From contig NZ_ACLQ01000002.1 in assembly GCF_000174755.1 (NCBI RefSeq), positions 1 through 64,000 on the forward strand: 64,000 bases of DNA, written 5' to 3'. The notes beneath the pieces were generated by a model. It was not told where the DNA came from, did no database searches, and saw only the letters and a list, made by a program, of their open reading frames with translations. A program made the translations under genes and the position numbers. Below are positions 44,652 through 53,509 of this stretch, one piece after another. How positions within the stretch are numbered: the first letter of the stretch is position 1; each line of letters begins with the position of its first letter. Source of the stretch: Capnocytophaga gingivalis ATCC 33624. Lineage in GTDB: Bacteria; Bacteroidota; Bacteroidia; Flavobacteriales; Flavobacteriaceae.

Positions 44652-46511
44652 TTAGAAAGGAAAGAGCAAAGGCAGAGCTAATACCATGACAATTCCCATG
44701 AGTATCTGCAAGGGAAGTCCTACTTTCACATAGTCCATAAAGGTATAACGTCCGGCTGACATTACTAAGGCATTGGGTGGGGTAGAGAAGGGAGAGGCAA
44801 AGCACATACTCGCTCCTACCGATACGGCTATGAGCAGCGGCAAGGGGTTGATGCCCATACTTGTGGCGGCACTCATCGCTATAGGGGCTATAAGAATGGC
44901 CGTAGCTGTATTGCTGATGAACATGGTAAGTAGGGAGGTCGTAAAGTAGATACTCGCCAAAAGGATATAGGGACTATAGCCCCCTAACTTGCCTACAAGC
45001 ATCTGGGATACCCATGTCGAAGCTCCCGTTTTTTCTAAGGCTAAGGCCATAGGAAGCATCGCAGCAATCAGGACTACACTCTCCCAATTGATAGTCTTGT
45101 AAGCGGCTTCTACATTGGGTAGTGCTCCTGAGAAAACCATCAGTAGCGAGGCAACCAATACGGCAGTTATAGGCTGTATTGGAATAAAATCGAACATCAT
45201 ACTCACTACCATCAGTAACATGATAATCCCTGCTATAGGTGCCTTGTGGGTAAGGGTTACCTTCGAAGCTTCTCTCAGAGGTTGTCCCAGCACGATCAGG
45301 TGTCGCTGTTGCTCATTGAGCCTGGCTATGTCCTTCCAAGAGCCCTGTACCAAGAGAATATCTCCAGAGTGGATACGCTGGTCTTTTAGGTTCTTCAGGA
45401 TATAGCTTTCATTGCGCTGCATTCCTAAGATATTTAGGGAAAACTGTTCTCTGAAACGTGATTTTTTGATGGGCAGGTTCACCAGGCGCGAGGTGGAGGT
45501 AATCAGTACTTCTGCTATGCCGTGTTTCTGCGAGTTCATCAACTCTTCTTGGGAGGTGAACCTATCCTCTATCAGGCTTAGGGATTTCTCCCATGCCATA
45601 GCTTCTATCTTACGAATATCTCCTTGTACAAAAAGGATGTCGCCTTCATGGAGAATTGTACTGGCTTGTGCTAATTCTCGATTGGGATTCTGGAAAATAG
45701 AACTGTTTAGGCTTGGCTTGCGTAGGATTTCGGTTACATTGACTTCGTATTTATCGGCTATATGGCTTTCAAGGAGGGTTTGACCTACAAAGGGGGCATT
45801 CTTGCCTATCATTACCAGATGTATATCCTTGGATAGTTGGTATTCTTCCATAAGGTCTGAAAGGGATTTGCCGTCTTTCTTACTTTCCTGATGGGGATCT
45901 GTCTTGTTCAAAAAGCGTTTGCTCACTGGGATAAGGTATAACAATCCCACAGTAAGGGCTATCAGTCCTACAGGAGTAAAGGAGAAGAAGGTCAGGGAGG
46001 AAAAACCATGCTTGATTAGCTCTTCATTGATGATAAGGTTCGGCGGGGTACCTATAAGGGTCATCATACCTCCCAAGCTACTGGCAAAAGCCAGTGGCAT
46101 CAACAGTCGTGATGAATTGATGTTTGCACTCATGGCCATACTCACCACAATAGGGAGCATCAGGGCTACGGTTCCTGTATTGCTCACAAAGGCACCTATG
46201 AAGGAGGTTGCCAAGATTACCAGCACGAAGAGCTTCAGCTCACTCTTGCCAGCGAGCTTGAGTAGCTTGTTACTAATCATTTTTGCCAATCCTGTCTGGA
46301 AAATAGCACCTCCTACTACGAAAAGTCCTATCATCATCACCACTACTGTGTTGGAAAATCCTGATAGGGCTTCCTCAGGAGTAAGGATACCAAAAAGGAC
46401 TAATAACAGCAGAGAAGAGAGAGCTACTAAGTCTGAACGAATCTTTCCCATCATAAAGAAAGCGGAGGCGATCACAAGGATTGCTAAGGTAATATACATA
46501 TTCATAGGCAC
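44652..46511 (-). CDS. SLC13-type anion permease with two TrkA-C domains
   Basis: A 619-residue transporter with about 10-12 hydrophobic segments arranged in two halves. Between them are two RCK_C (TrkA-C) domains near residues 215-295 and 310-395 (ILFVQGDIRKIEA; ILLVQGSWKDIARL). The signatures SNTGTVALMLP and SNTATAILIAP are the SLC13 family SNT motifs. The family moves sulfate, dicarboxylates or other anions with Na+; substrate cannot be told. It lies 11 bases downstream of glmM on the same strand. Confidence 0.88.
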   Translation of the reverse strand: MPMNMYITLAILVIASAFFMMGKIRSDLVALSSLLLLVLFGILTPEEALSGFSNTVVVMMIGLFVVGGAIFQTGLAKMISNKLLKLAGKSELKLFVLVILATSFIGAFVSNTGTVALMLPIVVSMAMSANINSSRLLMPLAFASSLGGMMTLIGTPPNLIINEELIKHGFSSLTFFSFTPVGLIALTVGLLYLIPVSKRFLNKTDPHQESKKDGKSLSDLMEEYQLSKDIHLVMIGKNAPFVGQTLLESHIADKYEVNVTEILRKPSLNSSIFQNPNRELAQASTILHEGDILFVQGDIRKIEAMAWEKSLSLIEDRFTSQEELMNSQKHGIAEVLITSTSRLVNLPIKKSRFREQFSLNILGMQRNESYILKNLKDQRIHSGDILLVQGSWKDIARLNEQQRHLIVLGQPLREASKVTLTHKAPIAGIIMLLMVVSMMFDFIPIQPITAVLVASLLMVFSGALPNVEAAYKTINWESVVLIAAMLPMALALEKTGASTWVSQMLVGKLGGYSPYILLASIYFTTSLLTMFISNTATAILIAPIAMSAATSMGINPLPLLIAVSVGASMCFASPFSTPPNALVMSAGRYTFMDYVKVGLPLQILMGIVMVLALPLLFPF

Positions 46512-46522
46512 AAGGATTGGGG

Positions 46523-47905
46523 TTAGATAAGCGCTCGCATCTCCTCTATAAAGCGTTGTGCTAAGGCATCGGCTTCTTTTTGGCTTTTTGCCTCGGTATA
46601 GATACGAATAATTGGCTCTGTATTGGATTTTCTTAGGTGTACCCAGCTATCGGCAAAGTCTATTTTAAGACCATCAATAGTGGTAGTCTGTTCATGAGCA
46701 TATTTCTGTTCCATTGCCTTGAGAATTTGGTCAGGATTTATCTGCTCCGTCAGTTGTATCTTGTTCTTACTCATAAAGTAAGCGGGATAGCTTTCTCTAA
46801 GTTGCTGCACACTGCCGCCTCTCTCGGCCAAAAGGGATAGGAATAAGGCTACCCCCACCAAGGCATCGCGCCCATAGTGTAGCTCTGGGTAGATGATGCC
46901 TCCATTACCTTCTCCACCGATGATGGCTTCTACGCGCTTCATTTCGGTAACGACATTCACTTCTCCCACCGCTGCTGCTGAGTAAGTTACCCCATACTTC
47001 TGAGCAATGTCACGTAGGGCACGGGAGGAGGAAAGGTTGGAAACTACATTGCCTTTGGCTTTGCTCAGTACATAATCCGCACAAGCCACCAAGGTGTATT
47101 CTTCGCCGAACATCTCTCCTTGGTCAGTAATAAAAGCCAAGCGATCTACATCAGGATCTACTACGATACCAAAATCAGCTTTTTCTTCTACAACTTTTTT
47201 GCAAATGTCCCCCAAGTGTTCCTTTAGCGGTTCGGGGTTGTGTGGGAAGTGTCCATTAGGCTCACAATAGAGTTTGACAACCTCCACGCCCAATTGCTCC
47301 AAGAGTCTTGGAATGGCTATCCCACCGGTGGAATTGACGGCATCCACCACCACGCGGAATTTCTTTTTCTGGATAGCTTCGGGAGTAACTAAGGGGAGGG
47401 CAAGCACCTTTTGTATATGAAGGTCAATATATCGATCATCATAGTTGAACTTGCCTAAGTGATCGACTGTAGCAAAAGAAAAATCATTTTCTTGAGCGAT
47501 TTTCAAGATAGCTTTACCATCTTGGTCAGAGACAAATTCTCCTTTATCATTAAGGAGTTTTAGAGCGTTCCACTCCTTAGGGTTGTGGCTGGCAGTGAGG
47601 ATAATACCTCCGTTGGCCTTTTCCAAAGGGACGGCTACTTCTACAGTAGGAGTGGTACTAAGACCTATATTGACCACATCAATTCCTAAACCAATAAGAG
47701 TGTATTGGACTAAATTTTGGATCATTTCGCCAGAGATGCGTGCATCTCGCCCAATGACTACTTTGACGTGTTCTTTGCCTACTTGTCCCTTGAGCCAAGA
47801 GCCATAAGCAGCGGCGAATTTGACGGCATCAATAGGGGTGAGGTTCTCATCTACCTTGCCTCCTATGGTACCACGAATACCTGAAATAGATTTGATTAAT
47901 GACAT
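46523..47905 (-). CDS. glmM: Phosphoglucosamine mutase
   Basis: A 460-residue alpha-D-phosphohexomutase. Phosphorylated Ser106 lies in LTASHNPKEWNA; the metal loop is VDPDVDRLAF; the sugar-binding motif GEGNGGIIYPEL follows. It converts glucosamine-6-P to glucosamine-1-P for UDP-GlcNAc. A phosphoglucomutase/phosphomannomutase role is possible, since Bacteroidota carry several paralogues. Part of its 5' end is duplicated as a dead fragment at 49075-49228. Confidence 0.85.
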   Translation of the reverse strand: MSLIKSISGIRGTIGGKVDENLTPIDAVKFAAAYGSWLKGQVGKEHVKVVIGRDARISGEMIQNLVQYTLIGLGIDVVNIGLSTTPTVEVAVPLEKANGGIILTASHNPKEWNALKLLNDKGEFVSDQDGKAILKIAQENDFSFATVDHLGKFNYDDRYIDLHIQKVLALPLVTPEAIQKKKFRVVVDAVNSTGGIAIPRLLEQLGVEVVKLYCEPNGHFPHNPEPLKEHLGDICKKVVEEKADFGIVVDPDVDRLAFITDQGEMFGEEYTLVACADYVLSKAKGNVVSNLSSSRALRDIAQKYGVTYSAAAVGEVNVVTEMKRVEAIIGGEGNGGIIYPELHYGRDALVGVALFLSLLAERGGSVQQLRESYPAYFMSKNKIQLTEQINPDQILKAMEQKYAHEQTTTIDGLKIDFADSWVHLRKSNTEPIIRIYTEAKSQKEADALAQRFIEEMRALI

Positions 47906-47911
47906 ATATCT

Positions 47912-48997
47912 TTAAATTTTATTTTTTTGAGACTTATAGTAAATAAAAGTGAATATCCCATAGAATATAAGAAAAATGGGATAAGTGAAGGCTATAAGAA
48001 AAACATATCCTTGATCGCTTGGACGACCTAAAACCCAGTCAATAAAAGGGATTGCAGCAAAAAGTCCTACATAGAAAAGCAGGGGAGCTAAGAATACACC
48101 TAACCATAAGCCCCATTTGCTTTTTTTTCTGATAGTATAAATGTGCAGCCCTGCGGCAACTAAAAAGAGAATAGCTCCAAAGCCTAAAGGGTTTATTGTA
48201 AGGACGATACGACCAAACCAAGAAGGTTTAGGAGAAAATCGCCAATAGTAGTTACCATAGGTAATATCCTTGATCTTTCCCTTAAAAAGTTGGTCACTTA
48301 CTGTATATTCCTCTTTTTCCATAGAGGATTTTTCAAATTCTAATTCCTTTGGAAAGTGGATTTCAACCTCTATCTCAGGGAAAGTCTTCCAAAATTTGGA
48401 AGGATATAAGTTGTATTCAAACCGGTAAGGGGGAAGAAACCCATAAAGGAAAGTAGTAGGGAAAGCACTATAGCTAACCTCTATCACATTCTCTCCTGTC
48501 TTAAGAGGCGCTGTAAAGTAGATAAGATCTGAGGGGGTTACCTCTTCTTCTTCTTTTCCATCATAGGAAATATAGTACTTAGTATAAGTATTGTATCGGG
48601 TAGGAGTACCATCAGAATATTGTAGGGTGTCAATGATTTCTTCTTTTCTCAGAAAAGGATAGTCCTGTTCTTGGTCAATAGAGTTTGAGGAGATAGCTTG
48701 TCCATTTACAAAAACTTGCTGGTCATTCAGATAGTTGGAAGCCATAAAGAGCAGTGGCATAGACTGTTCTTTAGGGGAGGAGATATGATATTTTGCCCTA
48801 AAGCGGATGATATAATCATTAAAGGAATTCTTATCATCTTTGATGATTTCCGCAATGATTTTCTCATGGGTTACGCTGCAATCATTGGTAAGAATAAGAC
48901 AAGTATGAGAAGTCCCATCTATAGTTGGTTTTGCCATATTGGCCTTACTTGCCCAAGAGCAAGCAAACAATAGCAACAAAAGAAGATGTCTGTTCAT
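47912..48997 (-). CDS. Hypothetical secreted-domain membrane protein, paralogue X1
   Basis: A 361-residue protein: signal peptide (MNRHLLLLLLFACSWASKANM), a beta-rich extracytoplasmic domain, and three or more C-terminal helices (near 265-355) with SKWGLWLGVFLAPLLFYVG. I recognise no family. I chose ATG 48997 because the upstream alternative (49027) lies inside the -7 box at 49025-49032. It is about 75 percent identical by eye to the protein at 50386-51474, and their DNA is nearly identical over 48100-48330 versus 50580-50800. It is 6 bases upstream of glmM. Confidence 0.8.
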   Translation of the reverse strand: MNRHLLLLLLFACSWASKANMAKPTIDGTSHTCLILTNDCSVTHEKIIAEIIKDDKNSFNDYIIRFRAKYHISSPKEQSMPLLFMASNYLNDQQVFVNGQAISSNSIDQEQDYPFLRKEEIIDTLQYSDGTPTRYNTYTKYYISYDGKEEEEVTPSDLIYFTAPLKTGENVIEVSYSAFPTTFLYGFLPPYRFEYNLYPSKFWKTFPEIEVEIHFPKELEFEKSSMEKEEYTVSDQLFKGKIKDITYGNYYWRFSPKPSWFGRIVLTINPLGFGAILFLVAAGLHIYTIRKKSKWGLWLGVFLAPLLFYVGLFAAIPFIDWVLGRPSDQGYVFLIAFTYPIFLIFYGIFTFIYYKSQKNKI

Positions 48998-49024
48998 TAT
49001 AGTGGAATATTTCTTATCAAGGGA

Positions 49025-49032
49025 CAAATATA
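49025..49032 (-). promoter_or_regulatory. -7 box for paralogue X1
   Basis: TATATTTG on the minus strand. The surrounding 45 bases are nearly identical to those upstream of X2 (51496-51545), so the promoter was duplicated with the gene. Confidence 0.6.
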
Positions 49033-49074
49033 CGAAAAAGATATAAATATTTGACCTACTAAATAAAAAGAAAA

Positions 49075-49228
49075 TTGTACTGAGTTTAGGATCATTTCGC
49101 CAGAGATACGTGCATTCCTCCCTATGGTTTTTTCTCTACTTGCTCTTTGAGTCATGAATCATAAGCAGCAGCGAATTTGAAGGCATCAATAGTGGAGAGG
49201 CTCTCATCTACCTTGCCTCCTATGGTGC
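49075..49228 (-). pseudogene. Decayed fragment of glmM (codons about 13-68)
   Basis: This stretch aligns with glmM 47700-47877. Its minus-strand reading gives TIGGKVDESLSTIDAFKFAAAYDS then a stop, shortened here from a 24-residue run; a frameshift and second stop follow. It shares GGATCATTTCGCCAGAGAT with glmM. It lies between X1 and the lipoprotein gene, so it is the trace of a tandem duplication. Confidence 0.85.
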
Positions 49229-49230
49229 TA

Positions 49231-50360
49231 CTATTTTGTTATTTTAGATTGATATTTTTTAGACAAGCTATCTATATATTTTTCTTGTTGCTTGTATATT
49301 TGAGTATCTGTATCTTTGGTTATCAGATAAGTCTTTTCTTTACTCCATTTTCCATTGGTTAGTAGAAAAGTTTCTTCATAATAAGGATAAGTAGGATTGT
49401 AGGAGCTATCCAAGTAGGGGGTATAGTCCAAATAGTAGGGGTTAGTCAGAAAAACAACAGCACAAAAGTGCTTTTTGATTTCTTCAAGAGATAGGGACTC
49501 AATTCTATTCTCTAAAGCCTCGATATATCCTTCTTTCTGATGATCTTTCTCCCAAGCAAGATGGGTGTCAAAGGCAGATGTCCGTGGAATTAGGATAACA
49601 TTTGCCATCCCTAATTGCTGAATTTGACTCCAACAACCATAATCAGGAATTTGATAATATCCTTCTCTCCACGAGAAATGGCCACATTTTAGGAGTTGAT
49701 ACAAATTCTTCTCTATCTCTGGAGTAAGAGTGGTTTTTGGAAAAGGGTTTTCTATTTCATCTAAGACATTTACATATCGGTATCGGTAAGTGTCTTCATT
49801 CCAGTATATTAGAAATCCTGACTTCTCAGGTAGTATCAGATTGATAATATCTTTTCCATTTCTCTTGCCTTTTTCTATATAGCATTCAATTCCTTCTGGT
49901 TGCTCATAGATGACAGAGTGATTATGCTCTTTATAACTATCTAACTGATAGATGATAACAGGATCTTCTACCTTGGTCTCATAGCTGTGGAAGATTGCTA
50001 AAAAGGGGGTGTTGTCAGGGTATGTTCTGTCTCCTACTCCCTTGTAATCAACCATAAGAGCGGCATCTTGCTGACCATCAGCATTGAAATCTCCATAACA
50101 AATAATAGGACACCCTTTACCTTGATGAATTTGGTAATATTCCCAAAATTCTTTAGAAAACCGTTTTTCTATGTCAATAGGAGTAAAAGTATCTTGGTTG
50201 GCTTTTATATAAGAGGCAATATTTTTAGGAATTTTACACAGAGGATGGAGAGTATCTTCTACAGGGGGAGGCACTGTCTCCTCTGATAATTGGGGGGGTG
50301 CTTGTTTTTTGGGACAAGCGACTAAGAGTAATAGAAATGGGAAAAATAAAAAAATTTCAT
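49231..50360 (-). pseudogene. Hypothetical lipoprotein, signal peptide out of frame by one base
   Basis: The main frame (open to at least 50274, GTG start) encodes VPPPVEDTL... and a C-terminal domain with YGDFNADGQQDAALM, a DxNxDGxxD loop. Upstream in the same frame is FPFLLLLVACPKKQAPP, a lipoprotein signal with no start codon. ATG at 50360 (MKFF) is one base out of frame: the T7 run at 50348-50354 would need an eighth T to give MKFFLFFPFLLLLVAC. A TAATTTTG box (50378-50385) lies just upstream of that ATG, supporting the longer gene. It may be phase-variable, broken or a sequencing error. Confidence 0.75.
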
Positions 50361-50377
50361 AGGTTTATTTTTATGGG

Positions 50378-50385
50378 CAAAATTA
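50378..50385 (-). promoter_or_regulatory. -7 box for the lipoprotein gene
   Basis: TAATTTTG on the minus strand, next to the stop codon of X2, would start transcription about 10 bases before ATG 50360. Confidence 0.5.
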
Positions 50386-51474
50386 CTAAAATCCCTTGGA
50401 TTTCTTTAGATGGTAGTAAATAAAAGTGAATATCCCATAGAATATAAGAAAAATAGGATAAGTGAAAGCTATAAGAAAAACATATCCCTGATTGCTTGAA
50501 CGGCCTAAAACCCATTCAATAAAAGGGATTGCAGCAAAAAATCCTACATAGAAAAACAGGGGTGCTAAGAATACACCTAACCATAAGCCCCATTTGCTTT
50601 TTTTTCTGATAGTATAAATGTGCAGTCCTGCGGCAACTAAAAAGAGAATAGCCCCGAATCCTAAAGGGTTTATTGTAAGGACGATACGACCAAACCAAGA
50701 AGGTTTAGGAGAAAATCGCCAATAGTGGTTACCATAGGTAATATCCTTGATCTTTCCTTGAAAAAGTTGGTCACTTACTCTATATTCCTCTTTTTCCATA
50801 GAGGATTGCTCGAATTCTAATTCCTTGGGGAAATGGATTTCAACTTCTATTTCAGGAAAAGTTTTCCAAAACTTAGATGGGTAGGTGCTATATTCAAGGT
50901 CATACAGAGGTAGAAAATCATCTCGTAGTACCTCAGGAAAGGCAGTATAACTGACCTCTATGGTATTCTCACCTTTTTTAAGAGGAGCTATAAAATGAAT
51001 AAGGTCAGAAAGCTCCACTTTTTTTTTCTCCTTACTATCATAGGTGATATAGTAGTTGGTATAAGTGTGGAATTCTACAGAGGAATTGCTCTGCTGTAGT
51101 GTGTCTGTAATAACCTCCTTCCTCAGGAAAGGATAGTTTTGTTTTTCATCTATAGGAATGGAAGTGAGTTCTTCTCCATTGACAAAAATTTTATGGTCTT
51201 GTAGATAATTGGAAGCCATAAATACCAGAGGCATAGCCTCGTTAGCAGGGGCGTTAATCTTATATTTTATCTTGAATAAAATGATGTATTTATAAAGAAC
51301 TTCTTTGTGAGGATTTTTAAGAATTTGAGCGGTAATTTTTTCATAAGAGACTGTACAATCATTGGTGAGAATGAGGGAGGAATGAAATGTCCCATCTATA
51401 GAAGTCTTTGCCATATTGGCAGTACTTGTCCAAGTGTGGATAATTAGGAGTAGAAAAGATAAATATTTATTCAT
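50386..51474 (-). CDS. Hypothetical secreted-domain membrane protein, paralogue X2
   Basis: A 362-residue paralogue of X1 with the same layout: signal peptide (MNKYLSFLLLIIHTWTSTANM), extracytoplasmic domain, and C-terminal helices. The last 150 residues are almost the same as X1; the N-terminal half has diverged more. ATG 51474 is chosen for the same reason as X1: the alternative at 51504 lies inside the -7 box. It ends just before the lipoprotein promoter. Function unknown. Confidence 0.8.
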   Translation of the reverse strand: MNKYLSFLLLIIHTWTSTANMAKTSIDGTFHSSLILTNDCTVSYEKITAQILKNPHKEVLYKYIILFKIKYKINAPANEAMPLVFMASNYLQDHKIFVNGEELTSIPIDEKQNYPFLRKEVITDTLQQSNSSVEFHTYTNYYITYDSKEKKKVELSDLIHFIAPLKKGENTIEVSYTAFPEVLRDDFLPLYDLEYSTYPSKFWKTFPEIEVEIHFPKELEFEQSSMEKEEYRVSDQLFQGKIKDITYGNHYWRFSPKPSWFGRIVLTINPLGFGAILFLVAAGLHIYTIRKKSKWGLWLGVFLAPLFFYVGFFAAIPFIEWVLGRSSNQGYVFLIAFTYPIFLIFYGIFTFIYYHLKKSKGF

Positions 51475-51501
51475 AGATCTGAAGGTTTCCTTATTAAGGG
51501 A

Positions 51502-51509
51502 CAAATATA
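51502..51509 (-). promoter_or_regulatory. -7 box for paralogue X2
   Basis: TATATTTG on the minus strand, in a 45-base block nearly identical to that upstream of X1. Confidence 0.6.
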
Positions 51510-51587
51510 CAAAAAAGATATAAATATTTGACCTACTAAATAAAAGATTTTTTTAAGTAAAAGTTTCATTTATCCTAAATTATTTTG

Positions 51588-51595
51588 TACTTTTG
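51588..51595 (+). promoter_or_regulatory. -7 box for the CopD-like gene
   Basis: TACTTTTG, 36 bases before the start codon, matches TAnnTTTG. Divergent from the X2 promoter. Confidence 0.55.
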
Positions 51596-51631
51596 CTCTT
51601 CTATAGAGAAGAAATAATAATATAAGATACT

Positions 51632-52093
51632 ATGGATAGACATCATATCTTACTAATTATCCATCTTATCAGTGCAACTATCTGGGTAGGTGGTCATTTG
51701 ATCTTGCTTTTGGGTTTTTTACCTAAGGCACTCAAGCATAAAAATTTTGATTTTATCTCTCGTTTTGAGAAGACTTATGAGCCTATAGGGATGCCTTCTC
51801 TGCTTCTTTTAGTTGTCACAGGTATTTGGATGGCTTATGACTTGAATGCGCCACTGCCTTCGTGGTTCTCTTTTGCCACAGGGATAGAAACGGTCGTGTC
51901 GCTCAAGATTATTGGTCTTCTTACCTCTATTTGTTTTGCTATCAGTGCTCAGACAAGGGTATTGCCTAAGTTGGCGAAGGGACAAATCAAAAAACTTCCT
52001 GAAATGGCGGTTCATATCTTATGTGTAACACTTATTGCGGTAACTTTGCTTATATTGGGAAGTACTATTCGCAATGGAGGTTTTCTATTCTAA
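51632..52093 (+). CDS. CopD-family membrane protein
   Basis: A 153-residue protein with four hydrophobic segments. His residues cluster at the start (MDRHHILLIIHLISATIWVGGH), typical of CopD-like or related four-helix proteins; such histidines may bind copper or heme. TYEPIGMPSLLLLVVTGIWM follows. The copper link is by family only. It is followed 9 bases later by the xer recombinase gene. Confidence 0.75.
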   Translation: MDRHHILLIIHLISATIWVGGHLILLLGFLPKALKHKNFDFISRFEKTYEPIGMPSLLLLVVTGIWMAYDLNAPLPSWFSFATGIETVVSLKIIGLLTSICFAISAQTRVLPKLAKGQIKKLPEMAVHILCVTLIAVTLLILGSTIRNGGFLF

Positions 52094-52102
52094 AATAAAA
52101 AA

Positions 52103-52993
52103 ATGATAGAGGCTTTTGAGAATTATCTCTCTTTGGAGAAAAAATACTCCTCTCACACGGTGACAGCTTATCTTGCCGATGTGCAAGAGTTTGCTGCTTA
52201 TCTCACTGAGGTAGAGCCTACAATGCTCCTTCCCCAAGTGAACTATTCTCTTATTCGTTCATGGATTATCCACTTAGTAGAGAGAGGAATTACCAATAGA
52301 TCTATCAATAGAAAATTAGCCTCGCTCAAGGCTTATTACGCTTTTTTAGTGCGTACATTGGCTATCAAAGCCTCTCCTTTTGTCCCTCATATCCCTCTGA
52401 AAGCACCTAAAAAAATATCTATTCCTTTCTCTTCCAGGGAGATAGACTCGGTTCTCTCTCAACCCATTGTTGAAGATTCTTATACCCAAATGCGTAATAA
52501 GACGATTATAGAACTCTTTTATGCAACAGGAATGCGTAGAGCAGAGCTTATCGATTTGAAAATAAGCGATATAGATTTTTCTCAGAAAACAGTAAAGGTA
52601 TTGGGTAAGCGCAACAAAGAGCGAATAATCCCTCTGATTCATACAGTGGTGGAGACTCTTGAGAAATATTTAACCTTACGTAAAGGGGTAGAAACCAATG
52701 AGGTATTTCTATTTTTGACGGATAAAGGAAAAAAAATGTACCCAAAACTTGTGTATAATATAATAAATTCGTACTTTAGCACTGCCACAACAAAGCTAAA
52801 GAAAAGCCCTCATGTACTGAGGCATTCTTTCGCTACACACCTTTTAGACAATGGGGCTGACCTCAATGCTGTCAAGGAATTATTGGGGCACGCAGGGCTC
52901 GCTGCTACTCAGGTCTATACACATAGTAGTATCGCAGAGCTCAAAAACCAATATAAAAATGCGCATCCGAGGATGACTAATAAAGAGTATTAA
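52103..52993 (+). CDS. Tyrosine recombinase XerC/XerD
   Basis: A 296-residue recombinase. The N-terminal SAM-like domain spans about 1-90. Catalytic residues: Arg145 (TGMRRAEL), His237 and Arg240 (HVLRHSFATH), His in LLGHAG and Tyr272 (VYTHSS). Length fits chromosome-dimer resolvases of the XerC/XerD type. Bacteroidota genomes carry several; which Xer this is cannot be fixed from sequence alone. No dif site was recognised nearby. The hpf/raiA gene follows. Confidence 0.9.
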   Translation: MIEAFENYLSLEKKYSSHTVTAYLADVQEFAAYLTEVEPTMLLPQVNYSLIRSWIIHLVERGITNRSINRKLASLKAYYAFLVRTLAIKASPFVPHIPLKAPKKISIPFSSREIDSVLSQPIVEDSYTQMRNKTIIELFYATGMRRAELIDLKISDIDFSQKTVKVLGKRNKERIIPLIHTVVETLEKYLTLRKGVETNEVFLFLTDKGKKMYPKLVYNIINSYFSTATTKLKKSPHVLRHSFATHLLDNGADLNAVKELLGHAGLAATQVYTHSSIAELKNQYKNAHPRMTNKEY

Positions 52994-53010
52994 TTTAAAA
53001 TTTTTAGATT

Positions 53011-53300
53011 ATGAAAGTAAATTTACACAATGTCGGTTTTACAGTGGATCAAAAATTGGTCGATTTTATTCAAAAAAAATGGACAAATTAGACCTTTTCT
53101 ATGATAAGGTGATTGACGCTGAAGTCTACTTGAAGTTAGACAATACCACTGCCAAAGAAAATAAAATAGTGGAAATTAAAATAAATGTACCCGGAGATAG
53201 CTTTGTGGTTAAAAAACAATTCAAATCCTTTGAAGAAGGAGTCGATTCTTGCGTAAATCCTATCGAAAGATTCTTGAAAAAATACAAAGAAACTCGTTAA
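53011..53300 (+). pseudogene. Ribosome hibernation factor (HPF/RaiA-like), interrupted by an A8 frameshift
   Basis: ATG at 53011 begins MKVNLHNVGFTVDQKLVDF, the usual HPF start, then meets a stop after WTN. A second frame from 53079 continues MDKLDLFYDKVIDAEVYLK and ends IERFLKKYKETR. The A8 run at 53072-53079 is one base short; a ninth A would give a continuous protein of about 97 residues. A -1 ribosomal slip on this A run, or transcript slippage, would also restore it. HPF-type factors dimerise or silence ribosomes in stationary phase. Confidence 0.85.
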
Positions 53301-53312
53301 TATTTTCTGTAG

Positions 53313-53334
53313 GGGGCGAATGACAATTCGCCCC
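53313..53334 (+). repeat. Palindromic element, possible terminator of hpf
   Basis: GGGGCGAAT (53313-53321) and ATTCGCCCC (53326-53334) with loop GACA. Located 12 bases after the hpf stop. No strong T tract. A degenerate relative (AGGGCGGATT-GC-AATTTATCCCT) occurs at 57830-57852, suggesting a dispersed palindrome family. Confidence 0.6.
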
Positions 53335-53509
53335 TTAATTCACTCTTTAAAGTTGTATTACCTCCCTTATATCATGGCAAGGAAATTAGCCACAGCTCCC
53401 GAACTTCTTTATAAGAGTACACTAAGGGACTATCTCTCTGATTTTTCTTCTAATAGAATTGTAAATGGAATTTCCTTTTGTATTTGAAATTAAATAAAAT
53501 CTATTATAT

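Noticed and set aside
53079-53300. Short 73-residue protein as the complete hpf gene
   Set aside because: Its upstream frame encodes the typical HPF N-terminus, so the short frame is one half of a frameshifted gene.
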